DNA from: Deinococcus radiopugnans ATCC 19172
GTDB taxonomy: Bacteria; Deinococcota; Deinococci; Deinococcales; Deinococcaceae
DNA: 64,000 nt
Assembly: GCF_006335125.1 (NCBI RefSeq)
Contig: NZ_VDMO01000002.1
Location: 1-64,000 of the forward strand
Direction: 5' to 3'
Part shown: one piece after another, positions 10,741-31,470 of the stretch
Position numbering within the stretch: the stretch's first letter is position 1
Layout of the letters: each line of letters begins with the position of its first letter
Position numbers and translations under genes: made by a program
The notes under the pieces: model-generated
Told to the model about the DNA's origin: nothing
Database searches by the model: none
What the model saw: the letters and a program-made list of their open reading frames with translations, nothing else

Positions 10741-13137
10741 ATGAAACTGCGGACGCTGGGCGACCTGTCCGTGGAGGGGATCACCTTCCGGCGCCAGAAG
10801 GTGCTGCTGCTCCTGGCGTACCTGTGTGCCGAGGGACCGCAGCCGCGCCGCCGCCTGGCCGAGCTGTTCTGGCCGGAGGCCGCCAACCCGATGAACAGTC
10901 TGGCGCAGCATCTGGTGCACCTGCGGACCCTGCCCGGCGCGGTGCAGGAGGACGGCAGCCGGGTCGAGGTGGGCGCGGGGATGCAGTGCGACGTGCGGCA
11001 GCTGCGCGCCCTGGCGGGAGGCAACCGGCTCGAAGAGGCCACGGCGCTGTACGGCGGCCCCTTTCTGGACACCCTGAACATTCCGCTGGGCGCGGACCTC
11101 GAAGAATGGGTGTTCGAGACGCGCGAGGCGCTGGCACGCGAGGTCCGGGGACTGTGGTTGACGCTGGCGGCGGGGGCGGCGGCGCATGGCCGCGCGGCCG
11201 ACGCCGGGGAGCTGGCGGCCCGCGCCCTGAACCTCCGGGGTGCGCCGCCGCCCGATGAACTGGAACTGCCCCGGCTGCACCACCTGCTGCACCTGGCTGG
11301 ACACCCGCTGGCCGCGGGCGTGGCGCGCGACGCCCACGCGCTGGGCCTGACGTTGGGCGTGGCTCCCGAGCTGGCGGCGGCGGCCTTCGTGGGCCGCGAG
11401 CAGGAGCTGGCGCAGCTCGCGCGGCTGGGGGCCGGGAAGGTTGCCTGGGTCAGCGGTCCCGGCGGCATGGGCAAGAGCGCGCTGCTGCTGGCGCTGGCCC
11501 GCTCGGGCGGCTGGACCGTGCTGAAGGCCCGCGCGGACCGCCCCTACGGCACCCTGGAGCCGCTGGCCGGTGGGACGCCGGTCACTCCCGCCGCCCCGCT
11601 GGCCCCGCTGCGTGACCCGGCCCTGCGCGTGGCGGTGGACAGCTGGGAAGGCGCGGACGACGCCACGCAGGCGGCCCTGACCCTGGCGGCCCACCAGCGG
11701 CCCGGCGCAGCCGTGGTGATCGTCTCGCGCCGCCACCCGCCCTTCGGCGTGGACCTGCACCTGGAACTGGGGCCGCTGCCCCACGCCGCGCTGGCCGGGC
11801 ATGCGGGACTTCACGAGCTGACTGAGGGCCATCCCACGCTGGTGGGCGCGGCGCTGGCCGGCGAGGCCCTCGACGGCCGCCAGGGGGCCAGAATCCGCGC
11901 CCTGCCGCCGCTGGCCCGCGACATCTTCCTGCTGCTGGCCCTGCAGGAAACGCCGGACCTGCGCGCCACCGCCCGCGCGCTGGGCCTGAATGCCGCCGAC
12001 TTCGCCTTGACGCTGAGCCAGCTGACTGTCGAGGGCCTGACCCGCGAGAACGGGCAGGTCTACGCCGCCGCCTTCGCCCGCGAAAAGATCGAGCGCATTC
12101 ACGTTCACGCCCACCTGCTGCACCTGAAACTGGCCCGCGCCCTGCCCGACGAGACCGCGTGGCCCCACTACGCCGCGGCCGGCGACCTGTGGGAGGACGC
12201 CGATGAGGACCGCGCCGCCCGCACGGCCGCCCTGCGGGCCACCGCGCTGCTGGAACGCGGCTACCCCGGCGAGGCCGTGGCGCTGCTGGACCGCTTCACG
12301 CACCGTCCGGAACTGGCCGTGCCGCACGCCTGGGCGCTGCTGGGGGCAGGCCGCTCCGCCGAGGCCCTGGGGCGGCTGCAGACGCTGACGCCGGCCCAGC
12401 ACGGCGGGGCCGTCACGGTGGCCCAGGCCACGGCCCTGGTGCGTCTGGGCCGCCACGAGGAAGCCGCCGCGCTGGCCAGAGAGGTGCGCGGCAGCGGACC
12501 CGACGCCGCGCGGGCGACGAGCGTGCTGGCCCACGCCGCCAACATTCGGGGGGCCTGGGAAGAAGCCCGCCGCCACGCCCAGATCGCCGCCGATCTGTGG
12601 CAACTGGGCGGCCATGAGGAGGAACGCCTGAACGAGCTGGTGCTGCTGGCCAAGATGAGGGTGCGGCTGGGCGCCGCGCCCGCCGACGCCTTCCGGGAAG
12701 TGCTGGAAGGCTCCAGGGGGCGGCCCAGCGTCCGGGGAACGGCGCTGGTGAACTACGCCCAGGTGCTGCTCGACGTCGGTCAGGCCGAGCGCGCAGACAC
12801 GGTCATGCAGGAGGCAGTGACCGAGCTGAAGACCGCCGGGGACCGCCTGGGACTGGCCTCGGCGTACATCAATCTGGGCGTGCGCCGCCACCTGCAGGGC
12901 CGGCTGCCGGAGGCGGCCACGCTGTACCGGCAGGCGCTGGGAGAGCTTGCGGGAACGGGCAGCGTCCGGCAGATGGGGCTGGCCCTGAGCAACCTGAGCG
13001 AGATCGAGGGGGATCTGAGCGCCTTCGAGGACACCCTGGAAATGCTCACGCGGGCGGGCCAGCACGAACTCGCCGACCACATCCGGCGCAACGCCACCAT
13101 CGTCGCCCCAGCCGCCGCCCACGCCCTGCGTTCCTGA
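10741..13137 (+). CDS. BTAD/SARP-like transcriptional regulator with NTPase and TPR regions
   Basis: 798 residues. Residues 1-90 resemble the OmpR-type winged helix of SARP/BTAD regulators (FRRQKVLLLLAYLCAEGP, RRRLAELFWPEAA). A bacterial transcriptional activator domain follows to about 190. Walker A GPGGMGKSALLLALA sits near residue 240, with a STAND-like NTPase region after it. The C-terminal half is Ala/Leu-rich tetratricopeptide-like helices (for example LGLASAYINLGVRRHLQGRLPEAATLYRQAL). Such proteins are large signal-integrating activators; the target is unknown. CACAAT lies 8 nt before the ATG, suggesting a leaderless mRNA. Confidence 0.82.
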   Translation: MKLRTLGDLSVEGITFRRQKVLLLLAYLCAEGPQPRRRLAELFWPEAANPMNSLAQHLVHLRTLPGAVQEDGSRVEVGAGMQCDVRQLRALAGGNRLEEATALYGGPFLDTLNIPLGADLEEWVFETREALAREVRGLWLTLAAGAAAHGRAADAGELAARALNLRGAPPPDELELPRLHHLLHLAGHPLAAGVARDAHALGLTLGVAPELAAAAFVGREQELAQLARLGAGKVAWVSGPGGMGKSALLLALARSGGWTVLKARADRPYGTLEPLAGGTPVTPAAPLAPLRDPALRVAVDSWEGADDATQAALTLAAHQRPGAAVVIVSRRHPPFGVDLHLELGPLPHAALAGHAGLHELTEGHPTLVGAALAGEALDGRQGARIRALPPLARDIFLLLALQETPDLRATARALGLNAADFALTLSQLTVEGLTRENGQVYAAAFAREKIERIHVHAHLLHLKLARALPDETAWPHYAAAGDLWEDADEDRAARTAALRATALLERGYPGEAVALLDRFTHRPELAVPHAWALLGAGRSAEALGRLQTLTPAQHGGAVTVAQATALVRLGRHEEAAALAREVRGSGPDAARATSVLAHAANIRGAWEEARRHAQIAADLWQLGGHEEERLNELVLLAKMRVRLGAAPADAFREVLEGSRGRPSVRGTALVNYAQVLLDVGQAERADTVMQEAVTELKTAGDRLGLASAYINLGVRRHLQGRLPEAATLYRQALGELAGTGSVRQMGLALSNLSEIEGDLSAFEDTLEMLTRAGQHELADHIRRNATIVAPAAAHALRS

Positions 13138-13219
13138 CGACTGACCGTGCCCCAGTCCTGGGAGGCGCCGCAGCGTCGGGCCACCGAAACCTCATTGCAA
13201 CGCCTTTTGGAGGTCAGGA

Positions 13220-14845
13220 ATGAATGGATCCAGACTCAGGCTCGGGCCGTGGCGCTGGCTGGTGGCCGGCTCTCTTTGCGTGTTGGGCGCGCTGACCACC
13301 GGTTGCGGGGAGACCGGCACCTCACCCGGCCAGAACCCGCCGGCAGCGCGGCTGTTTCCGGCCGTCGCGGCGCCCGGCGACCCGGTGTGGGTCCTGGACG
13401 CGCCGCAGCGCGCCGGCCAGCAGGGCCAGCTGCGGGTGGGCGGACAGGCGGCGGACTACCGCACCGATCTGGCCTCCGGCTGGCTGCAGTTCAGGGTGCC
13501 CGACCGGGCGGCGGGCGGCCCGCAGACGGTCACGCTGACCGCCCTGCCCCCCCAGGCCGGGCTGACCCTGACGGTGCTGCCCAGCGAATCGGCGTCGCAG
13601 GACACCGTGCTGTACGTGGCCCCGGCGGATCTGCCGGACTTCCAGAAGACTTACCGCGCCCGAGTGGAGCAGTTCTCGAAAGACTGCCAGGAGACGTGCC
13701 CGCGCGAATTGCAACAGACCCTCGGGCGTCTGGCCGCGCTGGAGCTGCCCGCGTTCCAGCCGCTGCTCTCACCGCGCACGGCTGGAGCCCTGAGCCGGCC
13801 TCCCACGCCAGCCTCGCCCGCGCCGACACCGTTGCCCCTGGCTGCCCTGAAGTTTCCCCTCCCCTCCCCCCGGACTCAGCCGAAGGAGTTCTGCGGCCAG
13901 CTGGCGGCGGCGCTGCCCACGGCGGGGCTGCCGACCGGTCAGGTGATCTCGCTGTTTGACGTGCTGTTCGGCGGAACCCTGGCCACCGACCCCTCGACGT
14001 CCGGCCACCCCACCCAGACCGAGGCCCCCTACAAGGACGAACCGCCCGGCGCCATCATCCAGAAGTTTTTGGCCGGGCCTACCGGCAGCGGCAAGGGCGT
14101 GACCATTCATGTGCTGGACACCGCGAGCAACGCCGATGACCCCTTCGTGATCGAGAGCGTGAACTACTACAACACCGTCTACCACAACCGTCCCTATCAC
14201 GGCTCCATTGCGGGTCAGGTGGCACAGGTGGTCTCTCCCGGCGCAACGCTGAACTACCGGCAGGTCTGCGACAAGAACGGCGACTGTTCCACCCTGAACA
14301 CCGTCAAGGCCCTGTGCGCCGTGGCCGAGGAAGCCCGCAAAGGCGGCAGGCATGTCGTGAACCTGAGTGCGGGCGGCGCATATCCGGCGCTGGGCCTGCT
14401 GTGGGCGCTGCGCGAGGGGGCGGCGACAGGGGTTCCCACGGTGGCCTCGTACGGCAACCGCGACGACTGCGCCGGGCTGGTGCCGGGGGACCGCTGCAAC
14501 CACTTCCCGGCGGACTGGAGCGGACGCTTTGCCCTCTCGGCCGCTCCGCAGGCCCCCACCCTGCTGCTGAGCGTGGCGGGCTGGGACATCGGCACCTTGC
14601 AGATGGCGACGTACAACCGGGGGATGCTGGGGGGCGGCGTGATCACCCCGCCGCCCAGCGTGCAGGCCCCCGGCGAGTTCTGGTTTGGCGGCCTGCCGTA
14701 CTTCGGCTCCAGCTTCGCCGCCCCGGTGGTGTCGGGCGTGCTGGCGAACTGGATGGCCTGCCAACCGGGGGTGCCGTTCCTGCCCTTCGTGAACACGCCG
14801 GGGCAGTTGCCATTGCCGCAGAGCGTGGTGCGCGCCTGTCCGTAA
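13220..14845 (+). CDS. Subtilisin-like (S8) serine protease, lipoprotein
   Basis: 541 residues with a signal peptide ending in the lipobox LGALTTGCG, so probably a secreted lipid-anchored protease. After a roughly 250-residue N-terminal region (IPT/Ig-like, then propeptide-like) come the triad blocks: VTIHVLDTASNADD (Asp), YHGSIAGQVAQVV (His), the substrate strand HVVNLSAGG, the oxyanion Asn in VASYGNRDD, and FGSSFAAPVVSGVLANW (Ser). The Ser block reads SSFAAP instead of the usual TSMAxP. GGAGGT lies 6 nt before the ATG. It is downstream of the BTAD regulator, 82 bp apart, and could be its target. Confidence 0.85.
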   Translation: MNGSRLRLGPWRWLVAGSLCVLGALTTGCGETGTSPGQNPPAARLFPAVAAPGDPVWVLDAPQRAGQQGQLRVGGQAADYRTDLASGWLQFRVPDRAAGGPQTVTLTALPPQAGLTLTVLPSESASQDTVLYVAPADLPDFQKTYRARVEQFSKDCQETCPRELQQTLGRLAALELPAFQPLLSPRTAGALSRPPTPASPAPTPLPLAALKFPLPSPRTQPKEFCGQLAAALPTAGLPTGQVISLFDVLFGGTLATDPSTSGHPTQTEAPYKDEPPGAIIQKFLAGPTGSGKGVTIHVLDTASNADDPFVIESVNYYNTVYHNRPYHGSIAGQVAQVVSPGATLNYRQVCDKNGDCSTLNTVKALCAVAEEARKGGRHVVNLSAGGAYPALGLLWALREGAATGVPTVASYGNRDDCAGLVPGDRCNHFPADWSGRFALSAAPQAPTLLLSVAGWDIGTLQMATYNRGMLGGGVITPPPSVQAPGEFWFGGLPYFGSSFAAPVVSGVLANWMACQPGVPFLPFVNTPGQLPLPQSVVRACP

Positions 14846-14859
14846 ATAGACCAGCAAAC

Positions 14860-14888
14860 AGCCCCTCTTCGGTGATGGAAGAGGGGCT
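14860..14888. terminator. Bidirectional hairpin between convergent protease gene and gyrB
   Basis: AGCCCCTCTTC and GAAGAGGGGCT form a perfect 11-bp stem with a 7-nt loop, followed by TTTGC on the plus side and GTTTGC on the minus side. Confidence 0.8.
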
Positions 14889-14909
14889 TTGCAGAATCGA
14901 GTCCGGGCT

Positions 14910-17045
<2,136 letters not shown>

Positions 17046-17047
17046 TC

Positions 17048-17076
17048 AGTATACTACAGCAGTTGAAATAGGTCAA
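17048..17076 (-). promoter_or_regulatory. gyrB promoter
   Basis: Minus strand TTGACC (17076-17071), 17-bp spacer, TATACT (17053-17048). This predicts a leader of about 110 nt before the gyrB ATG. Confidence 0.75.
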
Positions 17077-17084
17077 TAAAATTA
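17068..17084 (-). promoter_or_regulatory. Possible radiation/desiccation response motif (RDRM) at gyrB
   Basis: The minus-strand 17-mer here matches the known Deinococcus RDRM consensus TTATGTCATTGACATAA at 12 of 17 positions, including the central ATTGAC. gyrB belongs to the RDRM/DdrO regulon in D. radiodurans. The match overlaps the -35 box, which by itself explains TTGAC, so this is tentative. Confidence 0.4.
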
Positions 17085-17240
17085 CGTGTAAAACAGAATG
17101 GAGCCACAGCGTTTAGAATGTGTTCAAACCGCGTCCTGGCGCGGCTCCTGGCCTCTCGCAAAGCGGTGGTCAGTCTGGGTCAGGAATGGCCGGCCAACCC
17201 AACTGCCCGGCGCTGCACCGAACAGCAGAAGGGCCGTGAG

Positions 17241-17285
17241 AAGACGCGGTGCCCAGCCTTCCTGGAGGTCTGGGCACCGCGTCTT
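17241..17285 (-). terminator. Strong hairpin terminator after rnr
   Basis: Perfect 16-bp stem AAGACGCGGTGCCCAG / CTGGGCACCGCGTCTT with a 13-nt loop, 34 bp past the rnr stop. Symmetrical, so it may act in both directions; the trailing T-run is short. Confidence 0.75.
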
Positions 17286-17318
17286 TGGCCGTGAACTCCG
17301 GCCCGGACGTTCTACGTG

Positions 17319-21473
<4,155 letters not shown>

Positions 21474-21849
21474 TCACGCACCTGGTTACTCAGGACGCGC
21501 CCGTGGGGGTTATGTCGTGGGCGCACGCTGATCCGGCCGGTCTTGTGGTCCTGGCGCTGGTCTCGGCGCGCGCGGCCCGCCCACGGGCAACTGGTTATCG
21601 CTTCCTCGGGTTTGCGCCTTCTTTGCCACGGCCCACTGCTCGGGGCCAGTCTGGCGGCGCTGTCCTGAAACCCGGCAGCGAGCGCAGCATAACACGGCGC
21701 GGCGGAGGCCATTCTCATTCAGCTTGGGGTTGCGTGAAGGGCCGCGGTCCTGGTGCCTCGTCAGGACTGGCGGCGGAACCGGGACAGCCGGCGGCAATTG
21801 CCACGCACGCCCGTATGGCCCACCCCGGCGCCGCGCTATGCTGCCGGGC
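21474..21849. other. Divergent intergenic region between rnr and rel
   Basis: No credible gene. On the minus strand an extended -10 TGTTATGCT (TATGCT at 21691-21686) would give rnr a leader of about 205 nt. On the plus strand TATGCT at 21837-21842 serves rel. The rnr leader is GC-rich with several possible hairpins, but I see no recognisable riboswitch. Confidence 0.5.
21837..21842 (+). promoter_or_regulatory. -10 box of rel (leaderless layout)
   Basis: TATGCT, then 7 nt, then an in-frame GTG at 21850. Confidence 0.55.
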
Positions 21850-24170
<2,321 letters not shown>

Positions 24171-24174
<4 letters not shown>

Positions 24175-24698
24175 GCGGGCCAGCGCGGCACCTCAACGTC
24201 CCCGTGGCGGCGGCCGGCGCCGCTCCCCTGTTCCGCGCCGTGGCCTGGGGCGTTCCGCTCTTTCTGATTGCGGTGACGTTCGTGCCCGATGAGGACCACA
24301 CCCCGCTGTCGCAGGGCACCGTCCTCACCCTGGCGCTGGTGATCCTCGCGTGGTTCCAGCTCGCGCCGCGCCGCCTGGCCTACACCCTGACGTCCGACGC
24401 CGTGGTGATCCAGCGGATCATCGGTCAGACCCGGATTCTCTACGCAGGCCTGAGCGCCCGCCGCACCTCCGGCGTGCTGGGCATCCGCACCTTCGGGACC
24501 GGGCTGCCGGGCTACCTGACCGGGCATTTCACGCTGTCGCGGGATGAACGGGGGGTGGGGCGGGTGCTGGCCGCCGCCGCCAGAGGACGTGATGGTGTGC
24601 TGCTGCATTCCGACAATACCGACTACTTTCTGACGCCTGCCGATCCCGCCGCCTTCCTCGCCGAACTGGCGCGGCGCGGCGCACAGGTGACCCCATGA
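24171..24698 (+). CDS. Membrane protein with bacterial PH domain (bPH_5-like)
   Basis: 175 residues. Two hydrophobic segments ([20 protein letters not shown] and [17 protein letters not shown]) precede a PH-like beta domain: [31 protein letters not shown] and [16 protein letters not shown] match the pattern of the PF10882-type bacterial PH domain. Its function is unknown; such domains are often membrane-proximal adaptors. The start is GTG 24171, which shares TGA with the rel stop, and its own stop overlaps the next ATG (ATGA). This gives a tightly coupled three-gene operon with rel. Confidence 0.7.
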
Positions 24699-25669
24699 CG
24701 CTGACCCTGCTGCCCGATCTGGGCGACCTGCTCAGGCTGCACCCGCAGTACAACGCCGGAACCGTGGTGGAACTGCTGCGCCGTCTGGGCGCGGCCGAGG
24801 TGCTGTGGGCCAGCGACCTGGACCCGGATCATCCACTGCGCGACGCCCTGCCCGCCGCCCGCATCGCCATCCGGGACGGCTTCACGGCGGACTGGGCCTG
24901 GGCCGAAACCGAACACGGGCAGTTGCAGGGTTTTCTCAGCCAGTACCCGCAGGGCCGCGAACGCCTGCGGGAAGCGGCGGGGGCCGAGCGTGACTTTGCC
25001 GCGCTGGTGACGACGCCGATGACCGCATTCCAGCTGATGAGCGCCGAGGTGCTGGACGCCGCCCGGGCCTACCACACGGCCACGCAGGCCGCGCTGGACG
25101 AGGGACCGGGCACGCACTGGCGCGAAAAACGGCTCTCGGAACTGGCCGCGCGGCTGGCCGGACAATCTGGGGCGGTGATCGCGCCACTCGACGACCTGCC
25201 CGGCCTGCTGGATCTGCTGCCGGACGCCCATCTCCCTGACCTGACTGGCTTTGCTCCCGGCGAGACCAGCCGCCTGCGCGCCCTGGCGGACCGCGCGTGG
25301 CAGCTGCGCGAGGACGATGACCTGAACGCCCTGCTGGCCGCCCTGGACCGCGAGACGGGCGACGCCGTGACACCGGGGGCCGAGCTGGCCGCCGCCGCCG
25401 CCGGCATCTACCTGGCGGTGGGCGATCTGGCGGCGGCCCGCGCCCTGCTGGAACGGGCCGCGCACGCCCTTCAGGGCGATGTGCCGCGCAGCCTGGCCGG
25501 CCTGACGCTGGCCCGGCTGGGACAGGTGCGCGACGCCCAGTGGGACCGCGACCTCGCGACGCGCACCTACCGCGCCGTGCTGGCCCTGAACCACGCCCCG
25601 GCGGTGGCCCGAAGTGCGGCGGAGGCGGGCCTGCAGGACCCCTTCACCCTGGAGCTGCCCCCCGAGTAG
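24695..25669 (+). CDS. Hypothetical protein, helical/TPR-like C-terminus
   Basis: 324 residues, not recognised. No signal peptide or membrane segment. It begins [20 protein letters not shown]. The last 100 residues contain helix pairs such as [29 protein letters not shown] and [19 protein letters not shown] that look like TPR units. Its ATG overlaps the stop of the PH-domain gene, so it is co-translated with it and with rel. Probably cytosolic. No function can be assigned from the sequence. Confidence 0.7.
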   Translation: MTLTLLPDLGDLLRLHPQYNAGTVVELLRRLGAAEVLWASDLDPDHPLRDALPAARIAIRDGFTADWAWAETEHGQLQGFLSQYPQGRERLREAAGAERDFAALVTTPMTAFQLMSAEVLDAARAYHTATQAALDEGPGTHWREKRLSELAARLAGQSGAVIAPLDDLPGLLDLLPDAHLPDLTGFAPGETSRLRALADRAWQLREDDDLNALLAALDRETGDAVTPGAELAAAAAGIYLAVGDLAAARALLERAAHALQGDVPRSLAGLTLARLGQVRDAQWDRDLATRTYRAVLALNHAPAVARSAAEAGLQDPFTLELPPE

Positions 25670-25776
25670 AGGCACGCAGTAACGGCACGCCTGCCGCCCG
25701 GCGGACACCCCGCACGGCGGCCTCCTTCCCCCTTTCGGCGGACGCCTTTGCTTTCCGCCCGCCGTACCTTCGGCGC

Positions 25777-27521
<1,745 letters not shown>

Positions 27522-27525
<4 letters not shown>

Positions 27526-28553
27526 CCGTCAGCCCCGGCACCCGCCCGCTGCCCCCGGTGCTGGCCCGCATGGCGCTGGGCCTGCTGCTGGCCGGGGCCG
27601 GCGCGCTGCTGGCCTGGCAGGGCGTGACGGTCCGGCCGACGCCCGGCATGGGCACCGAGACCACCGCCGTGAACGTGGCGCTGGACGGTCCCCTGCAGGG
27701 CGACCTGGCGCGGACGGCTGTCCTCAACATCGACGGGGACCGCACCAATCTCAGCGTGGGGCCGCTGCCTGCCGGCAGTGCCCTGGCGGTGGGCGGACAG
27801 GTCACCCACCGCGCCCGCAATCCGGTGCAGCTCAGCGCCAGCCGCAGCGCCGGGCAGACCGGCACCCAGCTGAACTTCGGCCTGACCATGCGCGTGCAGG
27901 CCCTGGAGCGGCCCGGCGTGACCGTCGCCTCGCCTGAACCGCTGCAGCACGTGATCGACCTGAAGGCCAGCCGCAGTCTGCCGCTGACGCTGGGCACCCG
28001 CACGCTGAGCGGGGATCAGGCGCTGGACCTTTCGGCGCTGCGGCTGCGTGCGCTGACGGTCCGCAGTGTCAGCGGCGATCAGACTGTAACGCTGCCGGCG
28101 CGGGCAGGCGGGCCGTTCGCCCTGGTCAGCACGTCCGGGGACATCGCCGTGACCGCGCCCACCGGCGCCTCCCCCGAGGCCGTGCGCGTCAACACGGTCA
28201 GCGGCGACCTGAACCTGAACCTGGCCGGGGCCGCCACCGGCACCCTGGGGGCCGGGAGCGCCGGGGGCGACGTGCGGCTGACCCTGCCGGCCCGTTTCTC
28301 ACGCGGCACGGTGACCACCGCCAGCGGCGACGTGACGGTGAGCGCGCCGGCCGGCACCCGCGGCAATCTGGACATCCGCACCCAGAGCGGCGAGGTGACC
28401 CTGCGCGCCGCCCCTGGCCTGCAGCTGCGCGTGCGCTTCACGGACCGCGAGACCCTCAGCCTGCCCGCCGGTCAGCCGCCCGCCAGCGCCCCCGATCTAG
28501 ACGTGTTCGTCGATGCGCCGGGGGACCACTTCACCCTCGAACCTCTGCCCTGA
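27522..28553 (+). CDS. Membrane-anchored DUF4097 (toastrack) protein, LiaF-like
   Basis: 343 residues. One N-terminal hydrophobic anchor (VLARMALGLLLAGAGALLAW), then a predicted extracytoplasmic region ending in repeated beta turns: VRSVSGDQTVTLP, LVSTSGDIAVTAP, VNTVSGDLNLNLA, VTTASGDVTVSAP, IRTQSGEVTLRAA. This S-G-D ladder is typical of the DUF4097/toastrack fold shared with LiaF-type regulators of envelope-stress two-component systems. It sits between the kinase (4-bp ATGA overlap) and the response regulator (42 bp), so a modulatory or output role in that system is a reasonable inference. Confidence 0.78.
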
Positions 28554-28595
28554 ACCCCCATTCCACCTGAGCCCCCACCCCAAAGGAGAATCCCC

Positions 28596-29264
<669 letters not shown>

Positions 29265-29304
29265 CGCACAGAATGATTCTCGTCGGCGCCTCGGCCCCGC
29301 GCCG

Positions 29305-29347
29305 AGCAAAAGAGACGGCAGGGGAACGGTCCACCGTCCGCCTGCCG
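29305..29347 (-). terminator. Terminator of hemQ, convergent with the response regulator
   Basis: CGGCAGG/CCTGCCG outer stem with inner ACGG/CCGT. On the minus strand it is followed by TCTCTTTTGC, 20 bp past the hemQ stop. Confidence 0.75.
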
Positions 29348-29366
29348 CCTCAACTTTCAGTTGCCG

Positions 29367-30232
<866 letters not shown>

Positions 30233-30236
<4 letters not shown>

Positions 30237-31252
30237 TGGGCCACCGCCTGGCCGCGCAGGTCATGCTCCAGCCCGAAGTTGGCGCGGTACAGGGTCTGGA
30301 TGGCGTCGTATTCGCCCTGCCCCAGCGGTCTGGCGTCAAAGGTGGCGACGTATTCCCGCAGGCCCTTCTCGTCGTAGATGTTGGGCAGAAGGCTCGCCAT
30401 CACCTCCGAGTGCAGCGCGAACTGAATGGCCAGCTGACCGATGGTGCGCCCGTCCACGAACGGCTGCAGGTCTTCCACCTTCTTCAGGCCGTCCTCCATC
30501 CAGGCCTTCTTGCGGGCGTTGGTGGTCATGCGCCAGTTGCGGTGATCGCCCGGCTCGAACTCGGTGTCCCTGGTCATGAAGCCTTCCAGCAGCCCGGAAG
30601 CGTGCGGCACGCGGGCCACGATGCTCACGCCCACTTCCTCGGCCACCGGCAGAATCTGTTCACCCAGCACCTGCTCCAGCAGGTTATAGATGATCTGGGT
30701 GGGGGCGTGGCGGTCCCGCACGGTGGCGATGCCTTCCTCGATCTGCCGCTCGTTGAGGGCCGGTCCCAGCGCGGTGCCGTAGGCGCGGATCAGGCCTTCG
30801 GCTTTCAGGGCCTCCAGCTCGGCCCACAGGTCGTCTTTCTGAATGGCGTCCACGCGCGGGTTGTGCAGCTGGTAGAAGTCGATGTAATCGGTGCCCAGCC
30901 GCCGCAGGCTGCCTTCCAGCGCCTTGCGCAGGTACGCGGGCGACCAGTCGTGCGGGCGCTCCTGCTGCCCCGGCCGGTCCGGGTGGTTGTAGATGTCGTA
31001 GCCGAACTTGGTGCCGATCACGATCTTCTCGCGCACGTCGCCCAGGGCCTCGCGCTGCATCTCCTCGGCGCGGCCCGAGGCGTAGGTGTCGGCGTTGTCG
31101 AAGAAAGTCACGCCCAGGTCGTAGGCCTCGCGCAGCAGCCGCTTGCCCATCTGTTCGTCCTTGACGCCCCACCACGTCGTGCCGACCGTCCACACGCCGA
31201 AGCCCACGGCGCTCAGCGTCAAATCCGTTCCCTGCAACTTGCGGTATTCCAT
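30233..31252 (-). CDS. Aldo/keto reductase
   Basis: 339 residues, (beta/alpha)8 NADPH-dependent oxidoreductase. The catalytic tetrad is visible: Asp and Tyr in [15 protein letters not shown], Lys in [11 protein letters not shown], and His in [10 protein letters not shown]. The substrate is not predictable. ATG 31252 follows GGAAGAG (31261-31267) by 8 nt; a GTG three codons earlier is possible. The stop overlaps the hemQ start, so the two are co-translated. Confidence 0.92.
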
Positions 31253-31470
31253 AGGCTGCACTCTTCCACCGCCCCCAGGGGAGGGATGACCCCGAACGAG
31301 CGGTCAGGCGGGGCCGGATCTCCCACCGCCGCCCTCACGCTGGCCCACAACTTTACTCTTGCCCCTGTCAGAAAACTGTCATACTGCGGCGTCCATCCCA
31401 CAGCCCAGTCCAACCCAGTCCACCCCCAACCGCCGTGCCCCTGACTGCTGTCCCGCTGACCTGGAGACCC

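Noticed and set aside
10720..13122. 800-codon open frame antisense to the BTAD regulator
   Set aside because: Gln/Arg/His-rich product typical of antisense reading in GC-rich DNA.
31359..31385. Promoter TTGCCC/CATACT before the first NPCBM gene
   Set aside because: Spacer is only 15 bp and the -35 is poor, so not listed as a feature.
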